Assembly: GCF_000974805.1 (NCBI RefSeq)
Contig: NZ_BBQZ01000002.1
Coordinates: 663,873-727,872, forward strand
DNA from: Demequina salsinemoris
Lineage (GTDB): Bacteria; Actinomycetota; Actinomycetes; Actinomycetales; Demequinaceae
DNA length: 64,000 bases
Direction: 5' to 3'
Position numbers and translations under genes: made by a program
Notes under the pieces: generated by a model
What the model saw: the letters and a program-made list of their open reading frames with translations, nothing else
What the model was told of the DNA's origin: nothing
The model's database searches: none
In this document: one piece after another, positions 25,524-34,533 of the stretch
How the letters are laid out: every line of letters starts with the position of its first letter
Position numbering within the stretch: position 1 is the stretch's first letter

Positions 25524-25559
25524 CCGGGCCCCGGGGAGCGGTTGCTCCCCGGGGCCCGG
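25524..25559. terminator. Bidirectional terminator between convergent genes
   Basis: Perfect 16-bp inverted repeat CCGGGCCCCGGGGAGC / GCTCCCCGGGGCCCGG with loop GGTT, placed between the membrane-protein stop at 25502 and the SPFH stop at 25572. Confidence 0.88.
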
Positions 25560-25571
25560 TTCGATGCGCGG

Positions 25572-26651
25572 CTACTGCCCCTTCTCGACGTTCGGGTCGA
25601 ACGGGCGGCCCGACTCGGAACCTGCCTTGTCTGCCTCGGCGGACACGCCCTCGGCCTGTCGGCGCGCCTCCTCGAGCGCGGCCTTGGGGTCCGCGAGCGC
25701 CGAGGTGATGCGGGACTTGCGACGCTCGGAGCCCGCGGCGCGCTCGAGCGGCTCGAGGTCCTCCTCGACGCCGAAGCCCGCGGAGATCGCCTTGAGCGCT
25801 CCCGTGAACTCGGTGGGCACGAACCACATCTGGTTGTTGGTGCCCTTCGCGATCTCGGGGAGCATCTGCAGGTACTGGTACGACAGCAGCTTCGAGTCGG
25901 CGTCGCCTTCGTGGATGGCGTCGAACACCTGGAGGATCGCGCGCGCCTCTCCCTCGGCCTTGAGGATGCGCGACTGCGCCTCACCCTCGGCCTTGAGGAT
26001 CGCCGACTGCTTCTCGCCCTCGGCGGTCAGGATCTGCGACTGCTTCACGCCCTCGGCCGTGAGGATCGCGGCGCGGCGGTCACGCTCGGCGCGCATCTGC
26101 TTCTCCATCGAGTCCTTGACGGACATCGGCGGCTCGATCGCCTTGAGCTCCACGCGGTTGACGCGGATGCCCCACTTGCCGGTCGCCTCGTCGAGGACGC
26201 CGCGCAGCTGGCCGTTGATCTGGTCGCGGCTGGTCAGCGTCTGCTCGAGGTCCATCGTTCCGATGACGTTACGGATCGTGGTGACGGTGAGCTGCTGCAT
26301 GCCGACGATGTAGTTGGCGATCTCGTAGACGGCGTCGCGCGAGTTCGTCACCTGGAAGTAGATGACGGTGTCGATCTCGACCACGAGGTTGTCCGAGGTG
26401 ATCACGGACTGCGGCGGGAAGGACACGACCTGCTCGCGCATGTCGACCTTCTGACGCACCTTGTCGATGAACGGCACCAGGATGTGCATGCCGGCCTCGA
26501 GCGTGCGTGAGTAGCGACCGAGCCGCTCGACGACGCGCGTCTCGGCCTGCGGCACGATCTGGAGCGTCCTGATGATCGTCGAGATGACGAAGATGACGAA
26601 GACGATGAGGGCGATGAGCCCCACGACCGCTCCGACGTTGAGGTCTCCCAT
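25572..26651 (-). CDS. SPFH/stomatin-family membrane protein
   Basis: Stomatin/prohibitin-like scaffold of membrane microdomains, 359 residues. One N-terminal membrane helix (residues 9-29), then the SPFH domain (VPQAETRVVERLGRYSRTLE through VNRVELKAIEPP), then a coiled coil made of four near-identical 11-residue units of the form ILxAEGExQSx (about residues 193-238), and a charged C-terminus. It follows the NfeD gene by 5 nt; NfeD/SPFH pairs are a standard operon whose partner proteins interact. Precise role (membrane quality control, fluidity) is inferred from the family. Confidence 0.94.
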   Translation of the reverse strand: MGDLNVGAVVGLIALIVFVIFVISTIIRTLQIVPQAETRVVERLGRYSRTLEAGMHILVPFIDKVRQKVDMREQVVSFPPQSVITSDNLVVEIDTVIYFQVTNSRDAVYEIANYIVGMQQLTVTTIRNVIGTMDLEQTLTSRDQINGQLRGVLDEATGKWGIRVNRVELKAIEPPMSVKDSMEKQMRAERDRRAAILTAEGVKQSQILTAEGEKQSAILKAEGEAQSRILKAEGEARAILQVFDAIHEGDADSKLLSYQYLQMLPEIAKGTNNQMWFVPTEFTGALKAISAGFGVEEDLEPLERAAGSERRKSRITSALADPKAALEEARRQAEGVSAEADKAGSESGRPFDPNVEKGQ

Positions 26652-26656
26652 GAGCT

Positions 26657-27118
26657 CTATCCCTCCTTCGGGGCGGCGCCCTTGGCCGCCTCCAGCGCGA
26701 CGATGGCCGTCGCGCCCTTGATCTCGAGGACGACGACGTCGACGTCCTCCGCGATCGCCGGCGCACCCTCCGAGGTGCGTGCCGACCAGACCTCGCCCGC
26801 GAGCTTCACGCGACCGGCACGGTGCGTGATCTCATCGAGCGTGTGCGCCTCCTTGCCGACGAGTCGCGCCGTGTTGGTCTCGACCACGGCGGCGCCCTTC
26901 TTGCGCAGCGAGCGCAGCAGGAACGGGCGCACCGCGAGCAGCAGGACGCTCGACACCACCGCGAAGGTGAGGATGCTCCCCCACAGCGGGGCGCCGAGCA
27001 GCGCGGCGACGCCGCCCGCCAGGGCTCCGCCCGCGAACATCAGCAGCGTCAGGTCGAGCGTCGCGAGCTCGGCGAGTCCCAGCGCGAGAGCCGCGATGAA
27101 CCACCACATGGAATCCAT
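26657..27118 (-). CDS. NfeD-family membrane protein
   Basis: 153 residues of the short NfeD type without the serine-protease domain. Two to three hydrophobic helices (residues 4-20, 24-42, 46-66) are followed by an OB-fold C-terminal domain (ARLVGKEAHTLDEI ... GEVWSARTSEG ... IAEDVDVVVLEIKGATAIV). It should bind the SPFH protein encoded 5 nt downstream. The ATG at 27118 has AAGGAGGTGG at optimal distance. Confidence 0.92.
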   Translation of the reverse strand: MDSMWWFIAALALGLAELATLDLTLLMFAGGALAGGVAALLGAPLWGSILTFAVVSSVLLLAVRPFLLRSLRKKGAAVVETNTARLVGKEAHTLDEITHRAGRVKLAGEVWSARTSEGAPAIAEDVDVVVLEIKGATAIVALEAAKGAAPKEG

Positions 27119-27196
27119 GTTCCACCTCCTTCCGGCACGCTAGCAGGAGGGAATGTGGCGTTCCATCGGTCCCGGGGATGATCGGCGACGCCACGA

Positions 27197-27256
27197 GACC
27201 AGGGCCCCTCATCCCCGGGACGGATCACGCGATCCTAGGGATGAGAGGCCCTGGTC
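27197..27256 (-). terminator. Long hairpin after the tauE-type gene
   Basis: Inverted arms of about 19 nt (minus strand GACCAGGGCCTCTCATCCC) with one mismatch enclose a second small hairpin GGATC-GCGT-GATCC. It starts 18 nt beyond the exporter stop at 27275 and likely terminates that transcript. Confidence 0.65.
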
Positions 27257-27274
27257 AGGAAGGGTTCGTACAGC

Positions 27275-28174
27275 TCAGGAGATCTCCGCGAGGGCCGCGA
27301 CGCGCTCGGCCTCGCGAGCCTCCTTGTGCCCGCGCCACGCGCGGCGGATGGCCCAGGCCCAGAGGACGACGATCCCGCCGTAGACGGCCCAGGACCAGGA
27401 GCCGACCTCGACAGGGAGGGCGTGCAGCAGGGTGCGGGAGTTGGTGAGGATGATCATTCCTCCGACGGCCGCGCCGAGCATGCGGGGCGGGACGATGCGG
27501 ACGAGCCAGGCGGCGATCGGCGCGGCGATCAGGCCGCCGATGAGCAGGCCCACGACCCAGACGGCGTCGATGCCGGCGGTGCCGAGGCCGATGATGAAGC
27601 CGAGCGAGGCTGCGATCGAGACGAGGAACTCCGCGGTGTCGATCGAGCCGATGACCTTGCGGGGCTCCATCCTGCCGGTCGACAGCAGCGCGGGGGTGCC
27701 GACGGGACCCCAGCCGCCGCCACCCGTGGCGTCGACGAAGCCCGCGACGAGTCCGAGCGGCGCGAGGAAGCGACGACGCAGGGGCTTCGCGGCGGCGTCG
27801 GCCTTGGGCTCGACGACGGTGAAGCGCGTCAGCACGTAGAAGCCGAGGCCGAGCAGCAGGACCGCCATGAGAGGCGCGGCGGCCTCCGTGGACAGGCCCG
27901 AGAGCAGCGTCGCTCCGATGAAGGCGCCGATCGCGCCGGGGACGCCGACGCGGCCGACGACCTTCCAGTCGACGTTGCCGAAGCGCCAGTGGGACACGCC
28001 CGAGGCGAGCGTCGTGCCGACCTCTGCGAGGTGCACGGTGGCCGAGGCCGCGGCGGGGGCGAGCCCCATCGCGAGCATCAGCGTGGTCGACGTGACCCCG
28101 TAGGCCATGCCGAGACTGCCGTCGACGAGCTGGGCTCCGAAACCGACCAGGGCCAGCATGATCAGCGCGCGCAT
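27275..28174 (-). CDS. TauE/SafE-family anion exporter
   Basis: Multi-pass transporter of the sulfite/sulfoacetate exporter family, 299 residues with eight or nine helices. Characteristic repeats are QLVDGSLGMAYGVTSTTLML near the N-terminus and the internal copy GFVDATGGGGWGPVGTPALL. The substrate is probably a small sulfur-containing or carboxylate anion. The ATG at 28174 has AAAGGAG at ideal distance, so this gene has a leader. The 110-bp upstream gap is unusually A+T-rich and holds a dyad that the adjacent Rrf2 regulator may bind. Confidence 0.88.
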   Translation of the reverse strand: MRALIMLALVGFGAQLVDGSLGMAYGVTSTTLMLAMGLAPAAASATVHLAEVGTTLASGVSHWRFGNVDWKVVGRVGVPGAIGAFIGATLLSGLSTEAAAPLMAVLLLGLGFYVLTRFTVVEPKADAAAKPLRRRFLAPLGLVAGFVDATGGGGWGPVGTPALLSTGRMEPRKVIGSIDTAEFLVSIAASLGFIIGLGTAGIDAVWVVGLLIGGLIAAPIAAWLVRIVPPRMLGAAVGGMIILTNSRTLLHALPVEVGSWSWAVYGGIVVLWAWAIRRAWRGHKEAREAERVAALAEIS

Positions 28175-28233
28175 ATGCGACTCCTTTCGACGCCGGCCGC
28201 GGATGCGGCTCAAGGGCGCGTCAGAAGCACACT

Positions 28234-28280
28234 AACCCACTTTCCTAGTAGGAAAAAATACATACCAAGAAAGTAGGGTT
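28234..28280. promoter_or_regulatory. A+T-rich promoter region with nested dyads before the exporter gene
   Basis: TTTCCTA-G-TAGGAAA (28241-28255) is a perfect inverted repeat, and outer arms AACCCACTTTC (28234-28244) and GAAAGTAGGGTT (28269-28280) form a wider dyad. A candidate Rrf2 operator. Confidence 0.5.
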
Positions 28281-28283
28281 ATA

Positions 28284-28736
28284 TCAGGGGTTCTCCCAGG
28301 CGGATTCGTCCTCGATGAGCCCCGTGATCGATGCGGGCAGCGCGCCACGGGCGAGGTCGGCGACCGTCACGCTCTCGAGCACGCTGCGCACGCTCGCGCG
28401 CAGCGCCACCCACACCTTGAGCAGATCATCGGCGGCGCCGTCGTACGACAGCTCCGACGGGCGCTCCCCTCGGACGAACACGAGCGGCCCGTCGACAGCG
28501 CGCACGATCTCCGCCAGGGAGATCTCCGCTGCGGGCCGCGCGAGACGATAGCCGCCGCCGAGCCCTCGCTGGGACACCACGACGCCCTCGCGTCGCAGGA
28601 TGGTGAGGATGCCCTCGAGGAACTTGCGCGGCATCGCCTGCGCCTCCGCGAGAGCCTCCGTCGTCAGGGAGCCCTCCGCAGCGGCGAGCTCCGCCGCCGC
28701 CCTGATCGCGTAGTCCGCGCGTGCTGAGACCCTCAT
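28284..28736 (-). CDS. Rrf2-family transcriptional regulator without cysteines
   Basis: 150-residue winged-helix repressor. The N-terminus SARADYAIRAAAELA, the recognition region AQAMPRKFLEGILTILRREG and the wing QRGLGGGYRLARP are typical of Rrf2 (IscR, NsrR, CymR). There is no cysteine in the whole protein, so it cannot hold an Fe-S cluster the way IscR or NsrR do; a CymR-like small-molecule or protein-partner sensor is more likely. It lies directly upstream of the exporter gene, with a dyad between the two, and 9 nt after the ABC ATPase gene, so it may control the exporter. Confidence 0.9.
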   Translation of the reverse strand: MRVSARADYAIRAAAELAAAEGSLTTEALAEAQAMPRKFLEGILTILRREGVVVSQRGLGGGYRLARPAAEISLAEIVRAVDGPLVFVRGERPSELSYDGAADDLLKVWVALRASVRSVLESVTVADLARGALPASITGLIEDESAWENP

Positions 28737-28745
28737 GCGCCGCTC

Positions 28746-29531
28746 TCAGGAGCCGCGTCGAGCGGTCCAGCGCCCCGCGGACTCCTGAACCTCGACCGGC
28801 ATGCCGTAGGTGAACGACAGGTTGTCGGCGGTGAGCACCTCGCCCAGCGGTCCGGCGGCGACGACCTCGCCGTCCTTGAGGAGCAGTGCGTGGGTGAAGT
28901 CCACGGGGATCTCCTCGACGTGGTGCGTGACCATGATCATCGCGGGCGAACGACGGTCGCCCGCGAGCTCGGTGAGCGCGCCGAGCAGCTCCTCCCGCCC
29001 GCCGAGGTCGAGTCCCGCCGCGGGCTCGTCGAGCAGCAGCAGCTCGGGGTCCGCCATGAGCGCTCGGGCGATCTGGACGCGCTTGCGCTCGCCCTCGGAC
29101 AGCGTCCAGAACTGGCGGTCCTTGTAGCCGCTCATGCCGAAGGCCTCGAGAAGCAGGGACGCGCGCTCGCGATCGAACTCCTCGTACTCCTCGTGCCACC
29201 GACCGGTGACGCCGTACGCCGCGGTCATGACGACGTCCTCGACGCGCTCGCCAGGCGGGATGGTGTCGGCGAGCGCGGCGCTCGCGAGCCCCACGCGAAT
29301 CCTGAGCTCGGTGACGTCGACCTCGCCGAGGCGCTCACCGAGCACGTCGACGGTGCCGTCCGTGGGGTGCATCCGCGCGGACGCCAGGGTGATGAGCGTG
29401 GTCTTGCCCGCACCGTTCGGCCCGAGCAGGACCCACCGGTCGGCGGAGTCGACGGTCCAGTCCACTCCGCGCAGGATCATGTTGTCGTCGCGGCGCAGGG
29501 TCACGCCGCTCATCTCGAGGACGGTGGTCAT
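28746..29531 (-). CDS. ABC transporter ATP-binding protein without a partner permease
   Basis: 261-residue ABC ATPase. Walker A GPNGAGKTTL, Q-loop region, signature LSEGERKR (variant with E instead of G), Walker B LLLLDEPAAGLD and switch His in VTHHVEE are intact. The start at 29531 is supported by family N-terminus (LEMSGVTLRRDDNMILRGV). No membrane subunit gene is adjacent, so it could be a YlmA-type stand-alone ATPase or pair with a distant permease. It lies 10 nt after glgM and 9 nt before the Rrf2 gene, so the three may form one transcript. Confidence 0.9.
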   Translation of the reverse strand: MTTVLEMSGVTLRRDDNMILRGVDWTVDSADRWVLLGPNGAGKTTLITLASARMHPTDGTVDVLGERLGEVDVTELRIRVGLASAALADTIPPGERVEDVVMTAAYGVTGRWHEEYEEFDRERASLLLEAFGMSGYKDRQFWTLSEGERKRVQIARALMADPELLLLDEPAAGLDLGGREELLGALTELAGDRRSPAMIMVTHHVEEIPVDFTHALLLKDGEVVAAGPLGEVLTADNLSFTYGMPVEVQESAGRWTARRGS

Positions 29532-29541
29532 GAGGGCGAGC

Positions 29542-30744
29542 CTATCCGAGGACGGAGTCGTACAGCGCGAGCGTCCGGTCGCCGATCGCCTCCCATGAGA
29601 AGCTCTCCGCGGCGCGCCTGCGGCCGGCGGCGCCGAACGCCGCCGCACGGTCCGCGTCGGACACCATGTCCGTGAGCGCGGCGGCCAGATCCGCGGCGAA
29701 GCCAGCCGGATCGAGCGGAGTGCCGGTGCCGTCCTGGACCTGCTCGATCTGGACGAGCGAGCCGGTCTCGCCGGGCACCACGACCTCGGGGATGCCTCCG
29801 GTCGCGGTCGCGACCACCGGCAGCCCGACCGCCATGGCCTCGAGGTTCACGATGCCGAGCGGCTCGTACACGCTCGGGCACACGAACGCGGTGCACGCGT
29901 CGAGCACGGCGACGAGCTCGGGGCGCGGGAGCATCTGCTCGATCCACACGACCCCGTCGCGCTCCTGCTGAAGCCTCTCGACCGCGCCCGACACCTCGGC
30001 CGCGATCTCCTTGGTGTCCGGCGCGCCCGCGCACAGCACCACCTGGATGTCCTTGGGAAGCTGCTCGACTGCCTTGAGGAAGTACGGAAGGCCCTTCTGA
30101 CGCGTGATCCGGCCGACGAAGACGATCGCGGGGCGCGTCGGATCGATCCCGTAGCGGGCGACCACCGCGTCGGCCGCGGCGCGGGCCTCATCCGTGCTCG
30201 GCGCCGCCCAGCTGTCGACGTCGATGCCGTTGTGGATCACGTGAACCTTGGCCGGGTCCACGTCGGGGTAGCAGCGAAGCACGTCGGCACGCATGCCGGC
30301 GCTCACCGCGATGATCGCGTCGGCAGCCTCGTACGCCGTCTTCTCGATCCAGCTCGAGACCCGGTAGCCGCCACCGAGCTGCTCGGCCTTCCACGGGCGC
30401 AGCGGCTCGAGCGAGTGCGCGGAGAGGATGTGCGGGATGCCGTGGAGGGTCTTGGCGAGGTGACCCGCCATGTTCGCGTACCACGTGTGGGAGTGCACCA
30501 GGTCGGCGCCCTCGCAGTCCTTCGCCATCGACAGGTTGTGCGCGAGCACGTCGAGCGACGCGTCGCCGACGCCTCCGCCGAGGGCCGTGTACCCGGTGAC
30601 CCCCGCCTCGTCACGGGGCCCGTCGAAGGCCCTCACCCGCACGTCGATCCTGCTGCGCAGCACCGCCGCGAGCTCGTTGACATGGACGCCCGCGCCACCG
30701 TAGACGAAGGGCGGGTACTCGCGCGTGAGGAGGTCTGCTCGCAT
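29542..30744 (-). CDS. glgM: GT4 glycosyltransferase GlgM/GlgA (alpha-maltose-1-phosphate or glycogen synthase)
   Basis: 400-residue GT-B enzyme of family GT4. The N-terminal [15 protein letters not shown] is the ADP-glucose/acceptor loop of actinobacterial glycogen synthases, VGRITRQKG binds phosphate, and [19 protein letters not shown] holds the catalytic Glu pair. The M. tuberculosis homologue Rv1212c makes maltose-1-phosphate from ADP-glucose and glucose-1-phosphate, feeding GlgE; the same divergent arrangement with glgC is seen here. Start at 30744 has TAGCGT 7 nt upstream, a leaderless pattern. No glgE or glgB is in the window. Confidence 0.93.
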   Translation of the reverse strand: MRADLLTREYPPFVYGGAGVHVNELAAVLRSRIDVRVRAFDGPRDEAGVTGYTALGGGVGDASLDVLAHNLSMAKDCEGADLVHSHTWYANMAGHLAKTLHGIPHILSAHSLEPLRPWKAEQLGGGYRVSSWIEKTAYEAADAIIAVSAGMRADVLRCYPDVDPAKVHVIHNGIDVDSWAAPSTDEARAAADAVVARYGIDPTRPAIVFVGRITRQKGLPYFLKAVEQLPKDIQVVLCAGAPDTKEIAAEVSGAVERLQQERDGVVWIEQMLPRPELVAVLDACTAFVCPSVYEPLGIVNLEAMAVGLPVVATATGGIPEVVVPGETGSLVQIEQVQDGTGTPLDPAGFAADLAAALTDMVSDADRAAAFGAAGRRRAAESFSWEAIGDRTLALYDSVLG

Positions 30745-30751
30745 GAGGCCC

Positions 30752-30757
30752 ACGCTA
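30752..30757 (-). promoter_or_regulatory. -10 box of glgM (leaderless)
   Basis: TAGCGT, 7 nt, then ATG at 30744. Confidence 0.5.
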
Positions 30758-30805
30758 TCGCGTCGATTCTCGGCGCGCGCCCTACACGCGGTGTCTCGGT
30801 GCCGC

Positions 30806-30811
30806 TACGCT
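30806..30811 (+). promoter_or_regulatory. -10 box of glgC (leaderless)
   Basis: TACGCT, 6 nt, then ATG at 30818. The 73-bp divergent gap holds both glg promoters. Confidence 0.5.
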
Positions 30812-30817
30812 GGCCAT

Positions 30818-32059
30818 ATGTCAGCGCCGAAAGTTCTCGCCATCGTCCTTGCCGGAGGTGAGGGCAAGCGACTGATGCCCCTCACCGCCTCCCGAGCGAA
30901 GCCGTCCGTGCCGTTCGGCGGCACCTACCGGCTCATCGACTTCGCCCTGTCGAACCTGGTCAACTCCAGGTATCTGCACGTGGTGGTGCTGACGCAGTAC
31001 AAGTCCCACTCCCTCGACCGCCACATCGCCCGCACCTGGCGCATGTCGCCGCTCCTGGGCAACTACGTGGCGCCGGTGCCCGCGCAGCAGCGCCGCGGGC
31101 CGCATTGGTACCTCGGCTCGGCCGACGCGATCTATCAGACGGTCAACATCATCGAGGACGAGCGCCCCGACATCGTCGTGATCGTCGGCGCCGACCACGT
31201 GTACCGCATGGACTTCTCCCAGATGGTCGACGCGCACGTCGCGTCGGGCGCCGAGTTCTCCGTCGCTGGCATCCGCCAGCCCATCGCGATGGCCGACCAG
31301 TTCGGCATCATCGACGTGGACAAGGAGCGCCCTGACCGCGTCAAGGCGTTCCTGGAGAAGCCCAAGGAGATCGACGGTCTCGCTGACGCGCCCGACCAGA
31401 TCCTCGCCTCGATGGGCAACTACGTCGCCAACGCCGACGCGCTGCTCGAGGCGCTCATCGCGGACGCGGAGGACCCGGGCTCCAAGCACGACATGGGCGG
31501 CGACATCGTCCCGTTCTTCGTGAACAAGGGCACGTGCGGCTTCTACGACTTCGTCGACAACGACGTCCCCGGCTCGACCGATCGCGACCGCGACTACTGG
31601 CGCGACGTCGGAACCCTCGACTCGTACTACGACGCGCACATGGACCTCATCGCCGTCCAGCCGGTGTTCAACGTCTACAACGACAAGTGGCCGCTCCACC
31701 AGGGCCTCATCACGCACCCGCCGGCCAAGTTCATCCACTCCGAGGAGGGCCGCCTGGGCCACGCCGCGGACTCGATCGTCTCCCCCGGCGTGATCGTGTC
31801 CGGTGCCACGGTCACGGGCTCGGTGCTCTCCCCCGGCGTCCGCCTGCACTCGTGGTCCACCGTGTCCGACTCGGTGCTGCTCGACGACGTGATCATCAAC
31901 CGCCACGCCCAGGTGCACCGCGCGATCCTCGACAAGAACGTCGTGATCGAGGAGGGTGCGCGCGTCGGGATCGACCGCGAGTCCGACGTCGCGCGAGGCT
32001 TCACCGTGACCGAGTCCGGCATCACCGTCGTCTCGAAGAACACGGTCGTCACCGCATGA
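30818..32059 (+). CDS. glgC: Glucose-1-phosphate adenylyltransferase
   Basis: Makes ADP-glucose from ATP and glucose-1-phosphate, the committed step to glycogen and maltose-1-phosphate. 413 residues. N-terminal nucleotidyltransferase with [14 protein letters not shown] and [16 protein letters not shown], catalytic Asp in [10 protein letters not shown], and a C-terminal left-handed beta helix ([20 protein letters not shown]) for tetramer formation and allostery. Divergent from glgM, which uses the product. Its stop overlaps the serB start (ATGA). Confidence 0.96.
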   Translation: MSAPKVLAIVLAGGEGKRLMPLTASRAKPSVPFGGTYRLIDFALSNLVNSRYLHVVVLTQYKSHSLDRHIARTWRMSPLLGNYVAPVPAQQRRGPHWYLGSADAIYQTVNIIEDERPDIVVIVGADHVYRMDFSQMVDAHVASGAEFSVAGIRQPIAMADQFGIIDVDKERPDRVKAFLEKPKEIDGLADAPDQILASMGNYVANADALLEALIADAEDPGSKHDMGGDIVPFFVNKGTCGFYDFVDNDVPGSTDRDRDYWRDVGTLDSYYDAHMDLIAVQPVFNVYNDKWPLHQGLITHPPAKFIHSEEGRLGHAADSIVSPGVIVSGATVTGSVLSPGVRLHSWSTVSDSVLLDDVIINRHAQVHRAILDKNVVIEEGARVGIDRESDVARGFTVTESGITVVSKNTVVTA

Positions 32060-32685
32060 CCCGACTCTGCGTGATGGACGTCGACTCGACGCTCATCACC
32101 GCGGAGGTCATCGAGCTCATCGCGGAGCGCGCGGGCACGCGCGCCGAGGTGGCGGCGGTGACCGAGTCCGCGATGCGCGGCGAGATCGACTTCGCCGAGT
32201 CGCTGCGTCAACGCGTTGCGACGCTCGCGGGGGTCCCTGACACCGTGTTCGCCGACGTCATCGCCGAGGTCGAGTTCACTCCGGGCGCCCCCGAGCTCGT
32301 CGCAGGGCTGCAGGCCGCCGGCTGGGAGGTCGCGCTCGTGTCGGGAGGCTTCGTCGAGGTCGTCGCGACCCTCGCGTCGCGGCTCGGCATCACGCGCTTC
32401 CGTGCGAACTCGCTCGGGGTGGCCGATGGCCGCCTCACCGGACGCACTCAGGGGCCCGTGATCGACCGGGCCGCCAAGGCGGCGACGCTGACCGAGTTCG
32501 CGGCCGAGCTCGGCTGCCCGCTCGGGGATGCGGTCGCGATCGGCGACGGCGCCAACGATCTCGACATGATGGGCGTCGCGGGCCTCGGCATCGCGTGGCA
32601 CGCGAAGCCGATCGTGCAGGAGAAGGCCGACGTCGCGATCAACGGCCCGCGCCTGGACGAGGCGCTGAGCATCCTGCTGGGCTGA
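32056..32685 (+). CDS. serB: Phosphoserine phosphatase
   Basis: Last step of serine synthesis from 3-phosphoglycerate. 209 residues, HAD fold: motif I MDVDSTLI (Asp8, Asp10), LVSGGF, Lys in AAKAATL, and motif [12 protein letters not shown]. There is no N-terminal ACT extension, so it is the short form. The ATG overlaps the glgC stop, giving coupled translation; the pairing of serB with glgC has no obvious metabolic logic. Confidence 0.95.
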   Translation: MTRLCVMDVDSTLITAEVIELIAERAGTRAEVAAVTESAMRGEIDFAESLRQRVATLAGVPDTVFADVIAEVEFTPGAPELVAGLQAAGWEVALVSGGFVEVVATLASRLGITRFRANSLGVADGRLTGRTQGPVIDRAAKAATLTEFAAELGCPLGDAVAIGDGANDLDMMGVAGLGIAWHAKPIVQEKADVAINGPRLDEALSILLG

Positions 32686-32745
32686 CCTGCGGCCTCGACG
32701 CGCCGGCTGTGGCACGTCCGCGGGCACGCGGTCCTCCGCGGTGTG

Positions 32746-33192
32746 TCAGTCCCCGAGCACCTCGCGAAGCTCCGCGGCCTGGCGGGTCCAGCGCGCTCGC
32801 ATCTCCTCCGGCACGGAGTCACCTCCGATGCGCAGCGCGGTCTCGAGGGCATGAGCCACGTCGCGCGTGGCCGGGATCTCGGGAGTCGCAGGCTCACCGA
32901 CTCGGCCGCCGGCACGATTCGTCGCGGACGACGAGCCCCAGAGACCCGTCGCCTCGTCCCACAGCAGCTCGCGATGCATGCGGTACTGCATGTCGGCCGG
33001 CGCGAAGTCGCCCGAGAGCGCCATGACGGGCAGCGCTACCATGATCGTGTCCACGGCGACGCGGTACGCGCCGCTCTCGGCGGGATCTCCGGCCAGCACC
33101 ACGCCCGAGTCAGCGCGCGGACCCCAGCGCAGGAGCCACCATCGCAACGCATCGAACTGCGCGGCGGCCGTGCTCTCCCCCGCCGCCGTCAT
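32746..33192 (-). CDS. Protein of unknown function coupled to sixA
   Basis: 148 residues, soluble. N-terminal half contains RWWLLRWGPRADSGVV and a possible helix VAVDTIMVALPVMAL; the middle is a disordered Ser/Gly/Pro stretch. No family recognised and no cysteine. Its ATG overlaps the stop of the SixA gene by 4 bp (ATGA), so it is translated together with it and may be functionally linked. Confidence 0.72.
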   Translation of the reverse strand: MTAAGESTAAAQFDALRWWLLRWGPRADSGVVLAGDPAESGAYRVAVDTIMVALPVMALSGDFAPADMQYRMHRELLWDEATGLWGSSSATNRAGGRVGEPATPEIPATRDVAHALETALRIGGDSVPEEMRARWTRQAAELREVLGD

Positions 33193-33695
33193 ACGTCGCG
33201 GCCGGACAGCACCGCGGTGAGACGCGCCGTGCGCGCGTCAAGCTCGCTCCACGTGCAGTCGAACTCGAGGATCGCGGCCGTCGCCGTCGGAAGACCGTGG
33301 GCGACGCGCTGCAGCGCGGTCTTGTCCGATCCCTGGCCGGACAGGAAGGCCGCCGCCGCGGACGACGTGGGCTCGTGGCCCACGACGGTCACGACTTCCT
33401 CCCCGTCGAGCGCGGTGAGCTCCTTGAGGAGACCGGGCACATGCGTCTCGTAGAGCGCGTCGACCGTACGTGACTCGCAGCCCGACAGCGCGGCGGCCAT
33501 GAGCTTCCACGTCTGCTGGGTGCGGCTCGCGGGAGATACGAGCGCGAGAGTCGGCGTGAGCGACGCCTCGGCGAGCACCTCACCGAGGCGTGTCGAGGCC
33601 TTGCGGCCGATGATCGCGAGGGCGCGGTCCATGTCGCTCAGGCCGGGCGCGGGGGCCTCGGCCTTCGCGTGACGGGCGAGGATCAGCGTAGGCAC
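33189..33695 (-). CDS. SixA-type histidine phosphatase
   Basis: Phosphoglycerate-mutase-fold phosphatase, 168 residues. Catalytic RHA (Arg8-His9) near the N-terminus, Arg in SPASRTQQTW, and the second His in VVGHEPTSS define the family. SixA of E. coli removes phosphate from histidine in signalling/PTS proteins; other members act on small phosphoesters, so the substrate is open. GTG start 4 nt after the fabI stop, so it likely belongs to the fabG-fabI transcript. Confidence 0.88.
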   Translation of the reverse strand: MPTLILARHAKAEAPAPGLSDMDRALAIIGRKASTRLGEVLAEASLTPTLALVSPASRTQQTWKLMAAALSGCESRTVDALYETHVPGLLKELTALDGEEVVTVVGHEPTSSAAAAFLSGQGSDKTALQRVAHGLPTATAAILEFDCTWSELDARTARLTAVLSGRDV

Positions 33696-33699
33696 GGCA

Positions 33700-34467
33700 C
33701 TACTGTCCCATGGCGTGCACTCCGCCGTCCACGTGGATCATCTCCCCGGTGGTCGCCGGGAACCAGTCGGACAGCAGGGCCGTCACCGCCTTCGCGGTGG
33801 GCTCGGGGTCGCTCGAGTCCCATCCGAGCGGCGCGCGGCCGTCCCAGTTCGACTCCATCTGGTCGAAGCCGGGGATGTGCTTGGCGGCGGTCGTCTTGAT
33901 CGGCCCCGCGGACACGAGGTTGCAGCGGATGCCCTGCGCTCCGAGGTCGCGCGCGACGTACCGGGACACCGACTCGAAGGCGGCCTTCGCGACACCCATC
34001 CAGTCGTAGACGGGCCACGCGTAGCGCCCGTCGAACGTGAGGCCGACGATCGAGCCGCCGTCGGGCATGAGGGGTGCGGTCGCCGCGGCGAGCGCCTTGA
34101 GCGAGTACGCCGAGATGTGGACGGCCGTCGAGACGTCCTCCCACTGCCCCGACATGAAGTTGCCACCCATGACGGTCTGAGGAGCGAAGCCGATCGAGTG
34201 GACGACGCCGTCGAGGTGCGGGACATGCTCGCGCACACGGTCCGCGAGCGCCGCGACGTGCTCCTCGTTCGTGACGTCGAGCTCGACGACCTGCGCCTCC
34301 ACCGGCAGTCGTCGTCCCATCGCCTGGGTGATCTTGAGCGAGCGGCCGACGCCGGACAGCACCACCGTCGCGCCCTGCTCCTGGCACAGGCGCGCGACGT
34401 GGAAGGCGATCGAGCCCTCCGTCAGCACTCCCGTGACCAGGATGTTCTTTCCGTCGAGCATGCCCAT
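33700..34467 (-). CDS. fabI: Enoyl-ACP reductase (NADH), InhA/FabI type
   Basis: Last reductive step of fatty-acid elongation, 255 residues of the SDR fold. Nucleotide loop TGVLTEGSIAF (residues 12-22), HSIGFA with the Ser equivalent to InhA Ser94, and catalytic Tyr154-x6-Lys161 (YDWMGVAK). The MLDGKNILVTG start and DGRYAWPVYDWMG match mycobacterial InhA more closely than Gram-negative FabI, making it a likely isoniazid/triclosan-type target. Located 66 nt after fabG, the same order as mabA-inhA in mycobacteria. A GGAG site precedes the ATG. Confidence 0.95.
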   Translation of the reverse strand: MGMLDGKNILVTGVLTEGSIAFHVARLCQEQGATVVLSGVGRSLKITQAMGRRLPVEAQVVELDVTNEEHVAALADRVREHVPHLDGVVHSIGFAPQTVMGGNFMSGQWEDVSTAVHISAYSLKALAAATAPLMPDGGSIVGLTFDGRYAWPVYDWMGVAKAAFESVSRYVARDLGAQGIRCNLVSAGPIKTTAAKHIPGFDQMESNWDGRAPLGWDSSDPEPTAKAVTALLSDWFPATTGEMIHVDGGVHAMGQ

Positions 34468-34533
34468 GTCGTTCTCCTTGCGTTGTGAGGAAGCCTAGTT
34501 GTCAGTGCCGCGCGCAGCGGCGGTGGACCGAGA

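Noticed and set aside
28284..28736. Reading the Rrf2 protein as an IscR for the suf operon
   Set aside because: It has no cysteine ligands and lies 17 kb or more from suf, which has its own SufR.
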